DNA of 64,000 nt. Source: Odoribacter sp. AF15-53. Its GTDB lineage: Bacteria > Bacteroidota > Bacteroidia > Bacteroidales > Marinifilaceae. The position numbers and the translations under genes were made by a program. A model generated the notes under the pieces. The model had not been told where the DNA came from and did no database searches. It worked only from the letters and a program-made list of their open reading frames with translations. The stretch covers positions 507,033 to 571,032 of the forward strand of contig NZ_QUHC01000002.1 of the NCBI RefSeq assembly GCF_003479425.1. Reading direction: 5' to 3'. Below, one piece after another: positions 28,801 through 38,018 of the stretch (position 1 is its first letter; each line of letters begins with the position of its first letter).

Positions 28801-28832
28801 AAAACCGTTCCGGGGCGCCGGAACGGTTTTTA
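28801..28832 (+). terminator. Terminator of mdh
   Basis: A perfect 13-bp stem (AAAACCGTTCCGG / CCGGAACGGTTTT) with loop GGCG and a T-rich tail, 32 nt after the mdh stop. Confidence 0.95.
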
Positions 28833-28932
28833 CTTTTATAAAAGGACCTCTCCCTCATCAACTTGAGTTAACCAATCCTTTTCAAACAGAAATAAGTTTA
28901 AACAGCACATGTTCAAGCGACATTCGTCACGA

Positions 28933-28958
28933 ACAAAGACGAGTCAACTCGTCTTTGT
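28933..28958. repeat. Perfect inverted repeat downstream of susD
   Basis: ACAAAGACGAGT and ACTCGTCTTTGT flank CA. On the plus strand it is followed by pyrimidine-rich TCTTGTCTTTATCTTGTCT. It lies 89 bp beyond the susD stop on the minus strand and may help terminate that transcript. Confidence 0.6.
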
Positions 28959-29046
28959 CTTGTCTTTATCTTGTCTATGTCTCGCCTTTAATGCCTGATC
29001 ACGGCCTTAAAACTACCTGAACACGATTCATTCACACAAACACGAC

Positions 29047-30807
29047 TTACCATCCCGGATTCTGTTCCAACTTGGCGTCGATATTAGCATCAATCGCTTT
29101 CTGCGGGATCGGGAATAATTTCCACTCGATCTTTCCCGTGTACACCGGGTAATCTGCGATATAGTAAGCATGAGCCCGCAGCTGATCTTCCAACACGGAA
29201 CCCTGCATACGCAGCAACGTACACCACCTTCTCTCCTCCAAGAATAATTCTCTCGCCCGCTCGTCAAGAATAAAAGCCAAGGATATATCCCCTTCTGTAG
29301 CCAGACGAGTACATTGGGCACGTTTACGCAACTGGTTAATATCATTTGCCGCATTTCCCGGATCACCCATCCGGAAATAAGCCTCCGCCCGGAGCAAGTA
29401 AGTCTCGGACAAACGGCAAGCGTATTCATCCCGGAACGTGTTGGTGCGATTCCCCCCGAATACCAAATCCTCGTAGCCCCAATCATCCACGGGTGCGAAT
29501 TTCGTCCAGATCGGGTAGCAGTGATCCATGTTCGCCTCATCAAGCATATCCTTCGTCACCAACTTACCATACATGCTATGTTTAGTATCAATACACACTA
29601 ATTCCCGTCGGATATTCGCTTTGGAATTACGCATGTCATTCGCGAAATCACCCGCCCAGATACCCTCGATCATATACTCGGTCGGGGCATTAAAGGATAC
29701 TCCCCGTCCTCCCACGTAAGCGCAAAGATTACCACCGGGATACACTTTCTCGTCAATATTCGTGTTCCAAGGCCCGTATCCCGCATTGGCTTCCGCATAC
29801 TCGCTCTTCCAACGCATTTCTCTCATCACGGGTGAAAAACTCCCGGCGTAAGGCAAGAAATGATTTCCTCCGAAATCGTGCCACACGTTCACATCATTCT
29901 GCAACGTCCACAAGGCCTCCGTGTTCCCTTCCGCACGATCCAGATTTCCCCGCTGGAAAAGATCAAAAAACACATCCCCGTCCGGGTAATAAGCCTCGAC
30001 CCCGTTCACTGTTTCGCCTCCCGGTTGCGATCTAGTACCAAACCGTTCCATCATCAAAGAATGAAGCTCGGTCACTTTCGTCGCGCACGTAACGGCTTGT
30101 CGCAACAACTCCCTGTCATCCCCCAACTCGGTAGCCAAAGCCAGATAAGCCTCGGCCAGAAAATGATAAGCCGCCCCTTTACCCACGTACCCGGCCTCAC
30201 CCGAATAGTCCGGCAGGGTATCCGCCGCATTCGTCAAATCCTCTATCGCAAAACGATAAGTCTCCTCCCGGCTCATCCGGGTAAAATCATACCGGGGTTC
30301 CTGATAAAACTTTGTCACCAACGGGACTCCACCAAACACCTCGGCTAAAGTCAGGTAAGCAAATCCCCGGAAGAAATGCGCCTGAGCCCGGACTTCCGCC
30401 CGGTCATTCTCGCTATCCCAGTTCAATTCCTTAACTTCCGTTCCCTCCAACGTCTGATTGGCATAACTCACCAACTGGTAATAAGCCTCGTAAATCTTAT
30501 TCACCTCGCTCTTGTCCGTGGACCACGAGGAGAAATTCGACAACCCGTTACCGCTTGAACGCCAATTCGGGGTATCAAACAAATCGGCTCCCGCCCCTTT
30601 CAGGAAAACATCATTCTGTAACCAATAACGGGCGTGAGCATACATATTCGTCACGCAAGCTTTCACCTGATCCACGGTTTTGAAAGCGTCTTCCGCCGTG
30701 TAAAACGTATCGGGATGCTCTTCCAGAAAAAGATCGTCATTACACCCGGAAAGTCCCATTGTCAAGGCGGCAAAAACCACCGCAATATATCTTCTAGTCT
30801 TTATCAT
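29047..30807 (-). CDS. RagB/SusD-family outer-membrane lipoprotein
   Basis: 586 aa. The signal peptide ends in GLSGC with Cys22 lipidated. It shows the SusD N-terminal region (LFLEEHPDTFYTAEDAFKTV) and C-terminal RagB/SusD domain (YACRLSETYLLRAEAYFRMG; RARELFLEERRWCTLLRM). It follows its SusC partner by 12 bp. No hydrolase, sigma factor or regulator is next to the pair, so the substrate and control are unknown. Confidence 0.94.
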   Translation of the reverse strand: MIKTRRYIAVVFAALTMGLSGCNDDLFLEEHPDTFYTAEDAFKTVDQVKACVTNMYAHARYWLQNDVFLKGAGADLFDTPNWRSSGNGLSNFSSWSTDKSEVNKIYEAYYQLVSYANQTLEGTEVKELNWDSENDRAEVRAQAHFFRGFAYLTLAEVFGGVPLVTKFYQEPRYDFTRMSREETYRFAIEDLTNAADTLPDYSGEAGYVGKGAAYHFLAEAYLALATELGDDRELLRQAVTCATKVTELHSLMMERFGTRSQPGGETVNGVEAYYPDGDVFFDLFQRGNLDRAEGNTEALWTLQNDVNVWHDFGGNHFLPYAGSFSPVMREMRWKSEYAEANAGYGPWNTNIDEKVYPGGNLCAYVGGRGVSFNAPTEYMIEGIWAGDFANDMRNSKANIRRELVCIDTKHSMYGKLVTKDMLDEANMDHCYPIWTKFAPVDDWGYEDLVFGGNRTNTFRDEYACRLSETYLLRAEAYFRMGDPGNAANDINQLRKRAQCTRLATEGDISLAFILDERARELFLEERRWCTLLRMQGSVLEDQLRAHAYYIADYPVYTGKIEWKLFPIPQKAIDANIDAKLEQNPGW

Positions 30808-30819
30808 CGCTTTACAAAT

Positions 30820-33800
30820 TTAAAATGTCAAGTTAACACCGAATGAATACATGGCTGCCAAGGGATAACCGTAACTTCCTCCCAGAGTTTGTTTGATTTC
30901 CGGATCACCCCCGACCCAATTGGTTATCGTGAATACATTCTTGGCCGCAAAAAAAACTTTCAACCCGCTTATCGCCAAACGACTTAACCAATCCTGATGA
31001 AAGGTGTACGAAAGACTTAAATCCTGCAAACGCACGAAACCATAACTCTGTAACGGGGTGAAACGACTATCGGCATAATCCACGCGGGGATACTTGTTAC
31101 TCTTGTTCTCGGGGGTCCACCAACCGTGATCCAAATTATTGTCCCACACGGTTCCGGTGGCTGTCTGATAGGCATACGTGTTCTGACTCATCCCGTAACC
31201 GTTACCCCCGAAAACCCCGGTAAACAAGAAATAAAGTTCCCAATCTTTATATTTTAAAGTACTACTTAAACTCATGCGGAAATTCTCCTTGTTATATCCC
31301 AGTATAGTCCGGTCATCCGCCGTGATCTTTCCATCGGTACTCCCGTCCAGATTGGCAAACTTCACGTCACCGGGAGCGGCATTATTAGCCTCGATATATT
31401 CCGTGTCCTCTTCCTGCACGATACCAATTGACTTGTACCCGTAGATCGCACCCAACGACTTCCCGATAAACAAACTGTTGGAGATATCATCTTTCCCGTC
31501 ACCGTACAAATCTTTCAATTTATTCCGGTTCATATAAAAAGTAACCGACGTCGTCCAATCCCATCCTCGTCTCATCACATTACGCGTGGTCAGCGTTGCC
31601 TCCAGTCCCCAGTTATTGATCTGTCCCATCGTTGCTTTCATTGATGTCAACCCGTTATTCATCACGGGTAACAAACGATCGAATATCTGATCGGTCGTCT
31701 TCGAGAAATAACCGTCGAACTCCAAATATATCCGGCTACCGAGCAATCCAAGGTCAAACCCGTAATTGAACGCCTCGGTGGTCTCCCACCCCAGATCGGG
31801 ATTCCCCAATTTATCATACCGCTGTCCCCAACTGATCGTTGATTCGTTTCCGAAAGGATAACCGATACCTCCCTGCTGCCCCAGTTTGATCTGCGACAAA
31901 GTCATGTACGGGTCCAACGACTGGTTCCCGTTCTTCCCCCACGATCCTTTCAGTTTCAAATAATCAATAAACGACACCCGCTCCATGAAACGTTCGTTCG
32001 ACACAGTCCAAGCCACCCCGACCGCGGGGAATATCCCCCATTTCGAATTCACGCCAAATACCGACGAACCATCCCGACGGACAGAAACACTCAAATGATA
32101 CGTCTCATTATAATTATAGCTGATTCGACCGAGATAACCGATATTATTATGCTTTTTCTTATCTATATTCGTTATTTTCTGCGTCTTCGCGTACACCAGA
32201 CCGTCTGCCCCCAACACAGTATTTCCCTGATCCGAAAAATCACTTCCCGTCATCTTCCGGTAGTCATACAATTTGGAATCTCTCGTGTACACATATGTTG
32301 CATCAATAAAATGCTTACCGAACTGCCGGTTGAAGTTCACGATATGGTCCATCACCCAATACGTATTCTTCGTACGGGCACTATAACCGTTCGCCTTACT
32401 CAGAAACCCGGACAAGGCAGACGCGGAATACCGATCTTCGGAAGTTCCTTCGGCCACGAAATATCCCTCGTGTTCGAAATAATCCCGCTCTACATTTTCC
32501 CATGAATAAGCCGCATTCAGCCGATAACTCAACCCTTTCAACCACGGGCATTTCACCAGCACATGCCCCTTCATCAAAGTTGTAGCGTAGGTATCATGGT
32601 CATCCACCGTGCCACTATTCACCAACCACAAGGGATTCGTTAACCCACCACCAAGTTCCCTAGGGTATTTCTCCAACTCCCCGTTCGGACGCTTGGCCCG
32701 ACCGTAAGGAGTCAGACGCAAAGCCTGTACCAGATTGTAAGTCGTCGGCCCCGAATAATCATTATACGTGTAATTCATTTGTGCCCCCACTTGCAACCAA
32801 GAGGCAACATCACTCTGCAAACGGAGTGACAAGGCTTCCCGTTTATAATCGTCACCGATAATCACGCCCTCCTGATCCACGTGCGACGCGGATAAAAAAT
32901 AATTCAGGTTTTTTGATGCCCCGGAAACCGAAGCCGAATAACTCTGCATCAACCCGACACGACTGATATAATCCAACCAATCGGTAGTCACTCCGTTCTT
33001 ATAATTCTCCAGCTCGAAACCACTCATCCACGAAGAAGGATCAGCATCTTCAGCCAACTTCTGAGAAGCATTGATCTTTTTGATATAGTCTTCCGGGCTC
33101 AACAAATCGGGACGATTAGCCATTTCTGACAACGTCCAGGATGCATTAAAACTCAGAACAGGTTTTCCCATTTTCCCTTGCTTCGTGGTGATCATCACGA
33201 CTCCATTCGCGGCCTGAGAACCGTAAGCAGCCAGAGAAGTAGCATCCTTCAACACGCTCATACTTTCGATGATATTAGGATCTATATCCCGCAAGCTTCC
33301 CATAAAGATCACGCCATCCATAACAATCAAGGGATTGGAACTCGTACCCTTGATCGATTTCTGTCCCCGAACCTGCATGGACGGGGCTTGTCCCGCTCCT
33401 TGTTGTTGGGACACGGTAATTCCCGTCACTGTTCCCCGCAACGCATCCATTGAATTCGTGTTCGGCAACAAAGCCAACGGGGATTCCGCCGTGTTGATCA
33501 CGCTCACCGAACCCGTGAAATTCTTCCGGGCCACGGAACCATATCCCACGACAACCACTTCATCCAACTCCTCGTTTTCCACTTGCAGCCGGACATTCCG
33601 TACCCCCTCTCTCTTCAGAACAATCTCCCGGGTCACGTAACCGATAAAAGATACTTGAATAGTGGCTCCCGCTTTCACCGTTATCTTGTAATTCCCCAAG
33701 GTATCCGTCACGTTACCATTTGTAGTACCTTTTTCAAGAACCAAGGCTCCAATGACCGGCTCTCCCTGCTCGTCGATCACCCGACCGGATATCTTCCACT

Positions 33801-33930
33801 CCGCAACACGTGTCGAATCCGCTTCCCCGGCAACACTTTTAAAAACGCTTCCTACCAGACATAGGCAGCCAAGTAGCAATATCCTGCACACTTTAGCTCC
33901 CTTCTTTGTTGAAAAATCAAAATCATTCAT
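30820..33930 (-). CDS. SusC/RagA TonB-dependent transporter
   Basis: 1036 aa from the ATG at 33930 (MNDFDFSTKKGAK), followed by a signal peptide (VCRILLLGCLCLVGSVFKSV). An upstream in-frame ATG at 34011 would add 27 residues ahead of the signal peptide and is unlikely. There is a carboxypeptidase-regulatory-like domain at about 42-125 (ISGRVIDEQGEPVIGALVLE), a plug (LDEVVVVGYGSVARKNFTG; SVLKDATSLAAYGSQAANGV) and a beta-barrel. There is no STN domain, so it is not of the signalling type, unlike the SusC at the left end. Confidence 0.95.
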   Translation of the reverse strand: MNDFDFSTKKGAKVCRILLLGCLCLVGSVFKSVAGEADSTRVAEWKISGRVIDEQGEPVIGALVLEKGTTNGNVTDTLGNYKITVKAGATIQVSFIGYVTREIVLKREGVRNVRLQVENEELDEVVVVGYGSVARKNFTGSVSVINTAESPLALLPNTNSMDALRGTVTGITVSQQQGAGQAPSMQVRGQKSIKGTSSNPLIVMDGVIFMGSLRDIDPNIIESMSVLKDATSLAAYGSQAANGVVMITTKQGKMGKPVLSFNASWTLSEMANRPDLLSPEDYIKKINASQKLAEDADPSSWMSGFELENYKNGVTTDWLDYISRVGLMQSYSASVSGASKNLNYFLSASHVDQEGVIIGDDYKREALSLRLQSDVASWLQVGAQMNYTYNDYSGPTTYNLVQALRLTPYGRAKRPNGELEKYPRELGGGLTNPLWLVNSGTVDDHDTYATTLMKGHVLVKCPWLKGLSYRLNAAYSWENVERDYFEHEGYFVAEGTSEDRYSASALSGFLSKANGYSARTKNTYWVMDHIVNFNRQFGKHFIDATYVYTRDSKLYDYRKMTGSDFSDQGNTVLGADGLVYAKTQKITNIDKKKHNNIGYLGRISYNYNETYHLSVSVRRDGSSVFGVNSKWGIFPAVGVAWTVSNERFMERVSFIDYLKLKGSWGKNGNQSLDPYMTLSQIKLGQQGGIGYPFGNESTISWGQRYDKLGNPDLGWETTEAFNYGFDLGLLGSRIYLEFDGYFSKTTDQIFDRLLPVMNNGLTSMKATMGQINNWGLEATLTTRNVMRRGWDWTTSVTFYMNRNKLKDLYGDGKDDISNSLFIGKSLGAIYGYKSIGIVQEEDTEYIEANNAAPGDVKFANLDGSTDGKITADDRTILGYNKENFRMSLSSTLKYKDWELYFLFTGVFGGNGYGMSQNTYAYQTATGTVWDNNLDHGWWTPENKSNKYPRVDYADSRFTPLQSYGFVRLQDLSLSYTFHQDWLSRLAISGLKVFFAAKNVFTITNWVGGDPEIKQTLGGSYGYPLAAMYSFGVNLTF

Positions 33931-34081
33931 CTTTATACTATTTACCAATGTATTATTCTCTTGCAAGAACTCACGCCTTTCTCTTGGCTCGCAAGAAATA
34001 CACCAAAACAAACATCACTTAATACCCTACTGATTTTCAATATCAAAATTTAACCCTAACCGAAACACGCCTCTGAAAATC

Positions 34082-34118
34082 GTGGAATTTTTACACACTT
34101 CAAGCAACAAAATTCCAC
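34082..34118. repeat. Inverted repeat between divergent operons
   Basis: GTGGAATTTT and AAAATTCCAC form a perfect 10-bp arm pair around a 17-nt loop, in the ~310-bp gap between susC (minus) and the membrane-protein/creD operon (plus). It could be an operator or a short hairpin. Confidence 0.6.
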
Positions 34119-34189
34119 ACTCCACAAGTCCTCCACGACCTTTTCCCGGCAAGAACAACAAACACGAAATAAAATAATTTCCATTTTTA

Positions 34190-34220
34190 TTGATTAATTA
34201 AAAAATAGACTTTAACTTTG
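34190..34220 (+). promoter_or_regulatory. Promoter of the membrane protein/HTH/creD operon
   Basis: TTG at 34190-34192, then a 20-nt spacer, then TAACTTTG at 34213-34220. Close to the Bacteroidetes consensus; 22 nt before the ATG. Confidence 0.7.
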
Positions 34221-34242
34221 CATCACAAAGAACTTTTAGACT

Positions 34243-34884
34243 ATGGAAAATAAAGAAGCGCTCAACACATTGCACGACATCAAGAATCTCATGGAAAAAT
34301 CCACGAAATTCCTGTCTATTAGCGGCATTTCATCTATCCTAGTGGGCCTGTACGCCTGTATTGGAACAAGTTTGGCTTACTTCATACTAGAAAAACAGAC
34401 GTTTCCCGACACGTTCCTCCACATACCATTATTAAACGTTGCGACCTCCTATCAACTCACGTTAATCTGCCTGATCGCTTTAGGAGTTTTAGCCCTTTCG
34501 CTCCTCACGGCTGTCACGATGAGTTACCGCAAAGCGAAAAAGGTCAGCAGGAATATCTTCAAAGACAAATCCGTGTATCGTTTGCTCTGGAATTTCTTTC
34601 TCCCGTTATTGACCGGGGGGATTCTTTGTTTCTCTTTAATATGGCACCAACATTACGGGTTAACCTCCTCGATCATGCTTATATTCTACGGCTTATCCCT
34701 TGTCAATTGCTCCAAGTACACGTACTCGGACATTCGTTACCTGGGATATGCTGAAATACTGTTAGGACTGATTGATAGTTTCGTGGTCACCCATGCCCTC
34801 TTGTTCTGGGTCATCGGGTTCGGACTGCTTCACATCGTGGCAGGCATATACTTTTATTATAAAGTGGAACGTCAACAAGACTAG
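34243..34884 (+). CDS. Six-TM integral membrane protein of creD operon
   Basis: 213 aa, about six transmembrane helices (ILVGLYACIGTSLAYFIL; LICLIALGVLALSLLTAV; LLFWVIGFGLLHIVAGIYF), with a charged cytoplasmic N-terminus. No characterised family recognised. It is followed 20 bp later by a winged-helix regulator and then creD. The same three-gene order is, to my knowledge, frequent in Bacteroidetes, suggesting a joint envelope-stress role. Confidence 0.8.
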   Translation: MENKEALNTLHDIKNLMEKSTKFLSISGISSILVGLYACIGTSLAYFILEKQTFPDTFLHIPLLNVATSYQLTLICLIALGVLALSLLTAVTMSYRKAKKVSRNIFKDKSVYRLLWNFFLPLLTGGILCFSLIWHQHYGLTSSIMLIFYGLSLVNCSKYTYSDIRYLGYAEILLGLIDSFVVTHALLFWVIGFGLLHIVAGIYFYYKVERQQD

Positions 34885-34904
34885 CAACAAGTAGCTCACG
34901 ATCC

Positions 34905-35207
34905 ATGAAAGAATTCCTCGAAAATATAAACAAGGCTTTTGAAAGCAAGGCGCGACTGGGAATCATGTCGATATTGATCGTTAACGAATCGGTAGACTTC
35001 GTCACGCTCAAAAACTTGCTTGATCTCACGGACGGGAATCTTGCCAGCCACACCAGGAGCCTTGAAGAACTCGGGTACATCCAATGCCAGAAACAATTCA
35101 TCGGACGTCGCCCGAACACGACCTTCTCCGTTACCCCCAAGGGTCGGGAAGCCTTCACGAAGCACCTCAATGCCCTCGAAGAATTTTTAAAGAATCAGAA
35201 TCTCTAA
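34905..35207 (+). CDS. Winged-helix transcriptional regulator
   Basis: 100 aa, a stand-alone winged helix of the HTH_34/ArsR-MarR-like type (TLKNLLDLTDGNLASHTRSL recognition region; GRRPNTTFSVTPKGREAF wing). No ligand domain. It lies between the six-TM protein and creD and probably controls this operon. Confidence 0.88.
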   Translation: MKEFLENINKAFESKARLGIMSILIVNESVDFVTLKNLLDLTDGNLASHTRSLEELGYIQCQKQFIGRRPNTTFSVTPKGREAFTKHLNALEEFLKNQNL

Positions 35208-35275
35208 TTATTTTTTTACCCTTTACACTTTGAAATACAAAGTTCTTTTTAAAATGCAACTTAATACAAGATATC

Positions 35276-36667
35276 ATGAATGAACAAACAGCAACACCGC
35301 AAAAAGAGAACAATTCCCGGAAAGGTCTTAATAAACAAGACACGCTAGTTCTCAAAATTATCCTTATCGCATTTTTAATCGCTCTCTCTTTTATTCCCAT
35401 GAGCATGATCCGAGGGCTGATTTCCGAAAGAGAACAGACAGCTAACGAGGCTGCCAAAGAAGTACAACAGAAATGGAGCGGTTCGCAAACGCTTGTCGGC
35501 CCCGTCTTAACCATCCCTTACAAATATCAGGATGAAAAAGGAGAAACCCAGAACGGCTACATCAATTACCTGCCCGAAAACCTCCATATTTCCGGCAACA
35601 TTAACACCCAAGAGCTAAAACGAGGATTATATGAAATCGTGGTATACAACTCCACCCTGGAACTCAAGGGGACATTCTCGATCAAAGATTTAATAGGAAA
35701 CGATATCCCGATAAACAATCTTTTATTCGAGCAGACCACCCTCAACATCGGGCTCAGTGACTTACGCGGGATCAACGAACAGGCCACCCTGGAATGGAAC
35801 GGGCAGAAAATAGACTTCACTCCCGGCGTGGATTCCCACAGTATTGTCTCTTCGGGCATATCCACCAAAATCACTCCCCAACAGCTATTAACAAATGATT
35901 CGGTCGTGCACTTTATCGTGAAACTCAAACTAAAAGGTTCTGAATCCATGCAGTTCGCACCACTCGGAAAAACAACCCGAATACAACTCACCTCTAATTG
36001 CAAAACTCCCAGTTTTACCGGGGCCTTCTTACCCTCGGAACGGGAAGTTTCCAACGACGGTTTTTCAAGTCAATGGGAGATATTGGAATTTAACCGGAAT
36101 TACTCTCAAATCATAAAAGGAACACACCGCCAAATAAACACGCCAGACGGTTACACCATACTCGACTCCGGCCTCCGGTATGCGAGTGAAGCCATCGCGC
36201 AATCCAGTTTTGGCGTAAACCTCTTGTTCCCGGTCGATCAATACCAAAAATCCATGCGATCCGCTAAATACGCGTTTCTTATTATTATCCTTACTTTCGT
36301 GGTCAGTTTCTTTGTCGAAATTTTCCAAAAGAAAAACATCCACCCCGTGCAATACTTGCTTATCGGACTGGCATTATGCCTGTTCTACACGCTGTTGGTA
36401 TCCACGTCCGAGCATATCGGTTTCACCCCGGCATACATCATATCCGCACTCATGACCACCTCGCTTATCACGTTCTACATGATCGGCATATTGAAAATCA
36501 AGAAAACCGCCTTTACTATCGGTGGACTCCTGGCCTGCCTGTACGCTTACATTTTCTTCCTGATTCAACTGGAAACTTACGCCCTTTTGGTAGGAAGCAT
36601 CGGATTATTCGTCATCCTGGCTATCATCATGTATTTCTCGCAAAAAATAAACTGGTATAATAACTAA
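35276..36667 (+). CDS. creD: CreD-family inner membrane protein
   Basis: 463 aa. One N-terminal transmembrane helix, a large periplasmic beta-rich domain with the family segment WSGSQTLVGPVLTIPY, and five C-terminal helices (FLIIILTFVVSFFVEIF through IGLFVILAIIMYFS). CreD is linked to envelope integrity and beta-lactam or colicin tolerance in Proteobacteria; its molecular action is unknown. Here it is under a local winged-helix protein rather than a CreBC two-component system. Confidence 0.9.
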   Translation: MNEQTATPQKENNSRKGLNKQDTLVLKIILIAFLIALSFIPMSMIRGLISEREQTANEAAKEVQQKWSGSQTLVGPVLTIPYKYQDEKGETQNGYINYLPENLHISGNINTQELKRGLYEIVVYNSTLELKGTFSIKDLIGNDIPINNLLFEQTTLNIGLSDLRGINEQATLEWNGQKIDFTPGVDSHSIVSSGISTKITPQQLLTNDSVVHFIVKLKLKGSESMQFAPLGKTTRIQLTSNCKTPSFTGAFLPSEREVSNDGFSSQWEILEFNRNYSQIIKGTHRQINTPDGYTILDSGLRYASEAIAQSSFGVNLLFPVDQYQKSMRSAKYAFLIIILTFVVSFFVEIFQKKNIHPVQYLLIGLALCLFYTLLVSTSEHIGFTPAYIISALMTTSLITFYMIGILKIKKTAFTIGGLLACLYAYIFFLIQLETYALLVGSIGLFVILAIIMYFSQKINWYNN

Positions 36668-36741
36668 TTGCAATTGAAGATGAAATAGTAATCCTATTCT
36701 CCCTCTATTTAATGAGGTGCTGAAGAAGTTCTATTATCTTG

Positions 36742-36946
36742 AACTACCACCCCTACCCCCTCCTTACACAGGAGGGGAAACCGCTTGGTTATCACCTCTC
36801 CCCCCCCCACGAAGGGGTCAACACTCACTAAGCCACCTCTATGCAAGGGAGCTTCACTCACGAACTACCCCTCTTCCCGTGCAAGGAGGAGCTTCACTCA
36901 CTAACTAACCCTCCCCCTGTGTAAGGGGGAGCCGGAGGGGGTAGTT
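36742..36946. repeat. C-rich imperfect inverted-repeat element
   Basis: The ends are inverted: AACTACCACCCCTACCCCC and CCTTACACAGGAG at left, CTCCCCCTGTGTAAGGGGG and AGGGGGTAGTT at right. Between them are degenerate copies of CTTCACTCAC and of the C-rich motif. It fills most of the 374-bp gap after creD. Such elements occur in many copies in Bacteroidetes genomes. The 63-codon frame across it is not a gene. Confidence 0.8.
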
Positions 36947-37042
36947 GTTTACCACAAAACCAACCTTTTCAACAGACTCGTTTATAGAGGCTGAATTAAA
37001 ATACTCTTTCATCCCAAATTATAAACTCTAAAACAATACACC

Positions 37043-37324
37043 ATGAAAAAATTATGGCTCTACAATCTACTCCTCACCTTCGCGTTGTTAATCGTATTCC
37101 TCGTTATTTTATACACGATCGGGATATACACCAACATTATCGGCCACTATCTGGCAATCTGCATATCCGTAATTACTGGAATCCAAACCGGAGTCAATAC
37201 ACTTTTAGGCATACTAAAAATAAAACAACATACCCCGTGTACGACCCTCCTCGGCATTCTCTCCATTCTATTTTCCTCCGTGACAACACTCTACACGTGG
37301 AATTGTATCTTCATTCAATGTTAA
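37043..37324 (+). CDS. Small hypothetical membrane protein
   Basis: 93 aa with three hydrophobic segments (LLLTFALLIVFLVILYTIG; GHYLAICISVITGIQTGVN; LLGILSILFSSVTTLY). Not recognised. No clear promoter; it sits between the C-rich repeat element and the retropepsin-like gene. Coding status is likely but not certain. Confidence 0.5.
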   Translation: MKKLWLYNLLLTFALLIVFLVILYTIGIYTNIIGHYLAICISVITGIQTGVNTLLGILKIKQHTPCTTLLGILSILFSSVTTLYTWNCIFIQC

Positions 37325-37449
37325 ACGTCACGAACCGGACACGCAAAAACATCTTATTCCCGAAATATCAAAAGAGACTTTCGCCCCCGTTTTACGGAAA
37401 AACTTTGTTCTTCATGACAATTCCTTTTCGAAATTAACATGCCGCTTTT

Positions 37450-37479
37450 TTTGGATTTCGTCGAAAATGCGTATGTTTG
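37450..37479 (+). promoter_or_regulatory. Promoter of retropepsin-like gene
   Basis: TTTG at 37450-37453, 18-nt spacer, TATGTTTG at 37472-37479. It overlaps a TTG that could otherwise be taken as the start codon. Confidence 0.6.
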
Positions 37480-37494
37480 TGCAAACTTTTAAAT

Positions 37495-37920
37495 ATGGAG
37501 ATAAAGATTCCGATAGAGGTGGTTGAACTGGAAGACAACAGCTTTCACATCATTATTACCTTACAAATCGGTAGTATTGAGGGAGATTTTATTATAGACA
37601 CGGGAGCATCCGTAACCGTCATAGATAAACTTACACCGTTTACTTATGAACCGTTGGATGATGTTTCCGAAATTAACTCCGGGGGTGTGTGCGGAGAGAT
37701 CAATGAAGTTCAACTGGTGAATATCAAGGCCCTGCAAATCGGCGGCCACACGATAGAGGACATACACGCGGCAGTCATAGACCTGCAATACGTGAATTCA
37801 CTATACGACAAACACCTGCAACGCAGGGTCGCCGGATTACTGGGAAGTGACTTTCTGGTGAAGCATGAAGCTGTCATTGATTATGGAAATAAGGAGTTAA
37901 CATTAAAAGTATCTGCCTAA
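37495..37920 (+). CDS. Retropepsin-like aspartic protease (clan AA)
   Basis: 141 aa from the ATG at 37495. The catalytic motif is FIIDTGASVTVID with Asp35, followed by the flap-like GGVCGEINEVQ and the C-terminal hydrophobic-hydrophobic-Gly segment GLLGSDFLVKHEAVIDY. As in retroviral proteases, a single domain must dimerise to be active. No signal peptide, so probably cytoplasmic. Substrate unknown. Confidence 0.85.
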   Translation: MEIKIPIEVVELEDNSFHIIITLQIGSIEGDFIIDTGASVTVIDKLTPFTYEPLDDVSEINSGGVCGEINEVQLVNIKALQIGGHTIEDIHAAVIDLQYVNSLYDKHLQRRVAGLLGSDFLVKHEAVIDYGNKELTLKVSA

Positions 37921-37948
37921 TTGTATAGCAATTTTGAAAAAATTGTTA

Positions 37949-37956
37949 TACTTTTG
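37949..37956 (+). promoter_or_regulatory. -7 promoter element of secDF
   Basis: TACTTTTG (TAnnTTTG), 62 nt before the secDF ATG; -33 box not clear. Confidence 0.45.
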
Positions 37957-38018
37957 CGCACTAAATATGTGTTAAAAGAAGAATGTAAGCTTAAGTAATT
38001 ATAAATTCATTAAAACAG

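Noticed and set aside
29028..29543. 171-codon minus-strand frame
   Set aside because: Out-of-frame shadow of the SusD gene, rich in Arg, Trp and Cys from the wrong frame.
36717..36908. 63-codon frame across the C-rich element
   Set aside because: It is low-complexity Pro/Ser sequence generated by the repeat.
37477..37494. TTG start for the retropepsin-like gene
   Set aside because: The codon lies inside the -7 promoter box TATGTTTG; the ATG at 37495 is used instead. The same reasoning moved the starts of the tolC-like and lytS-like genes.
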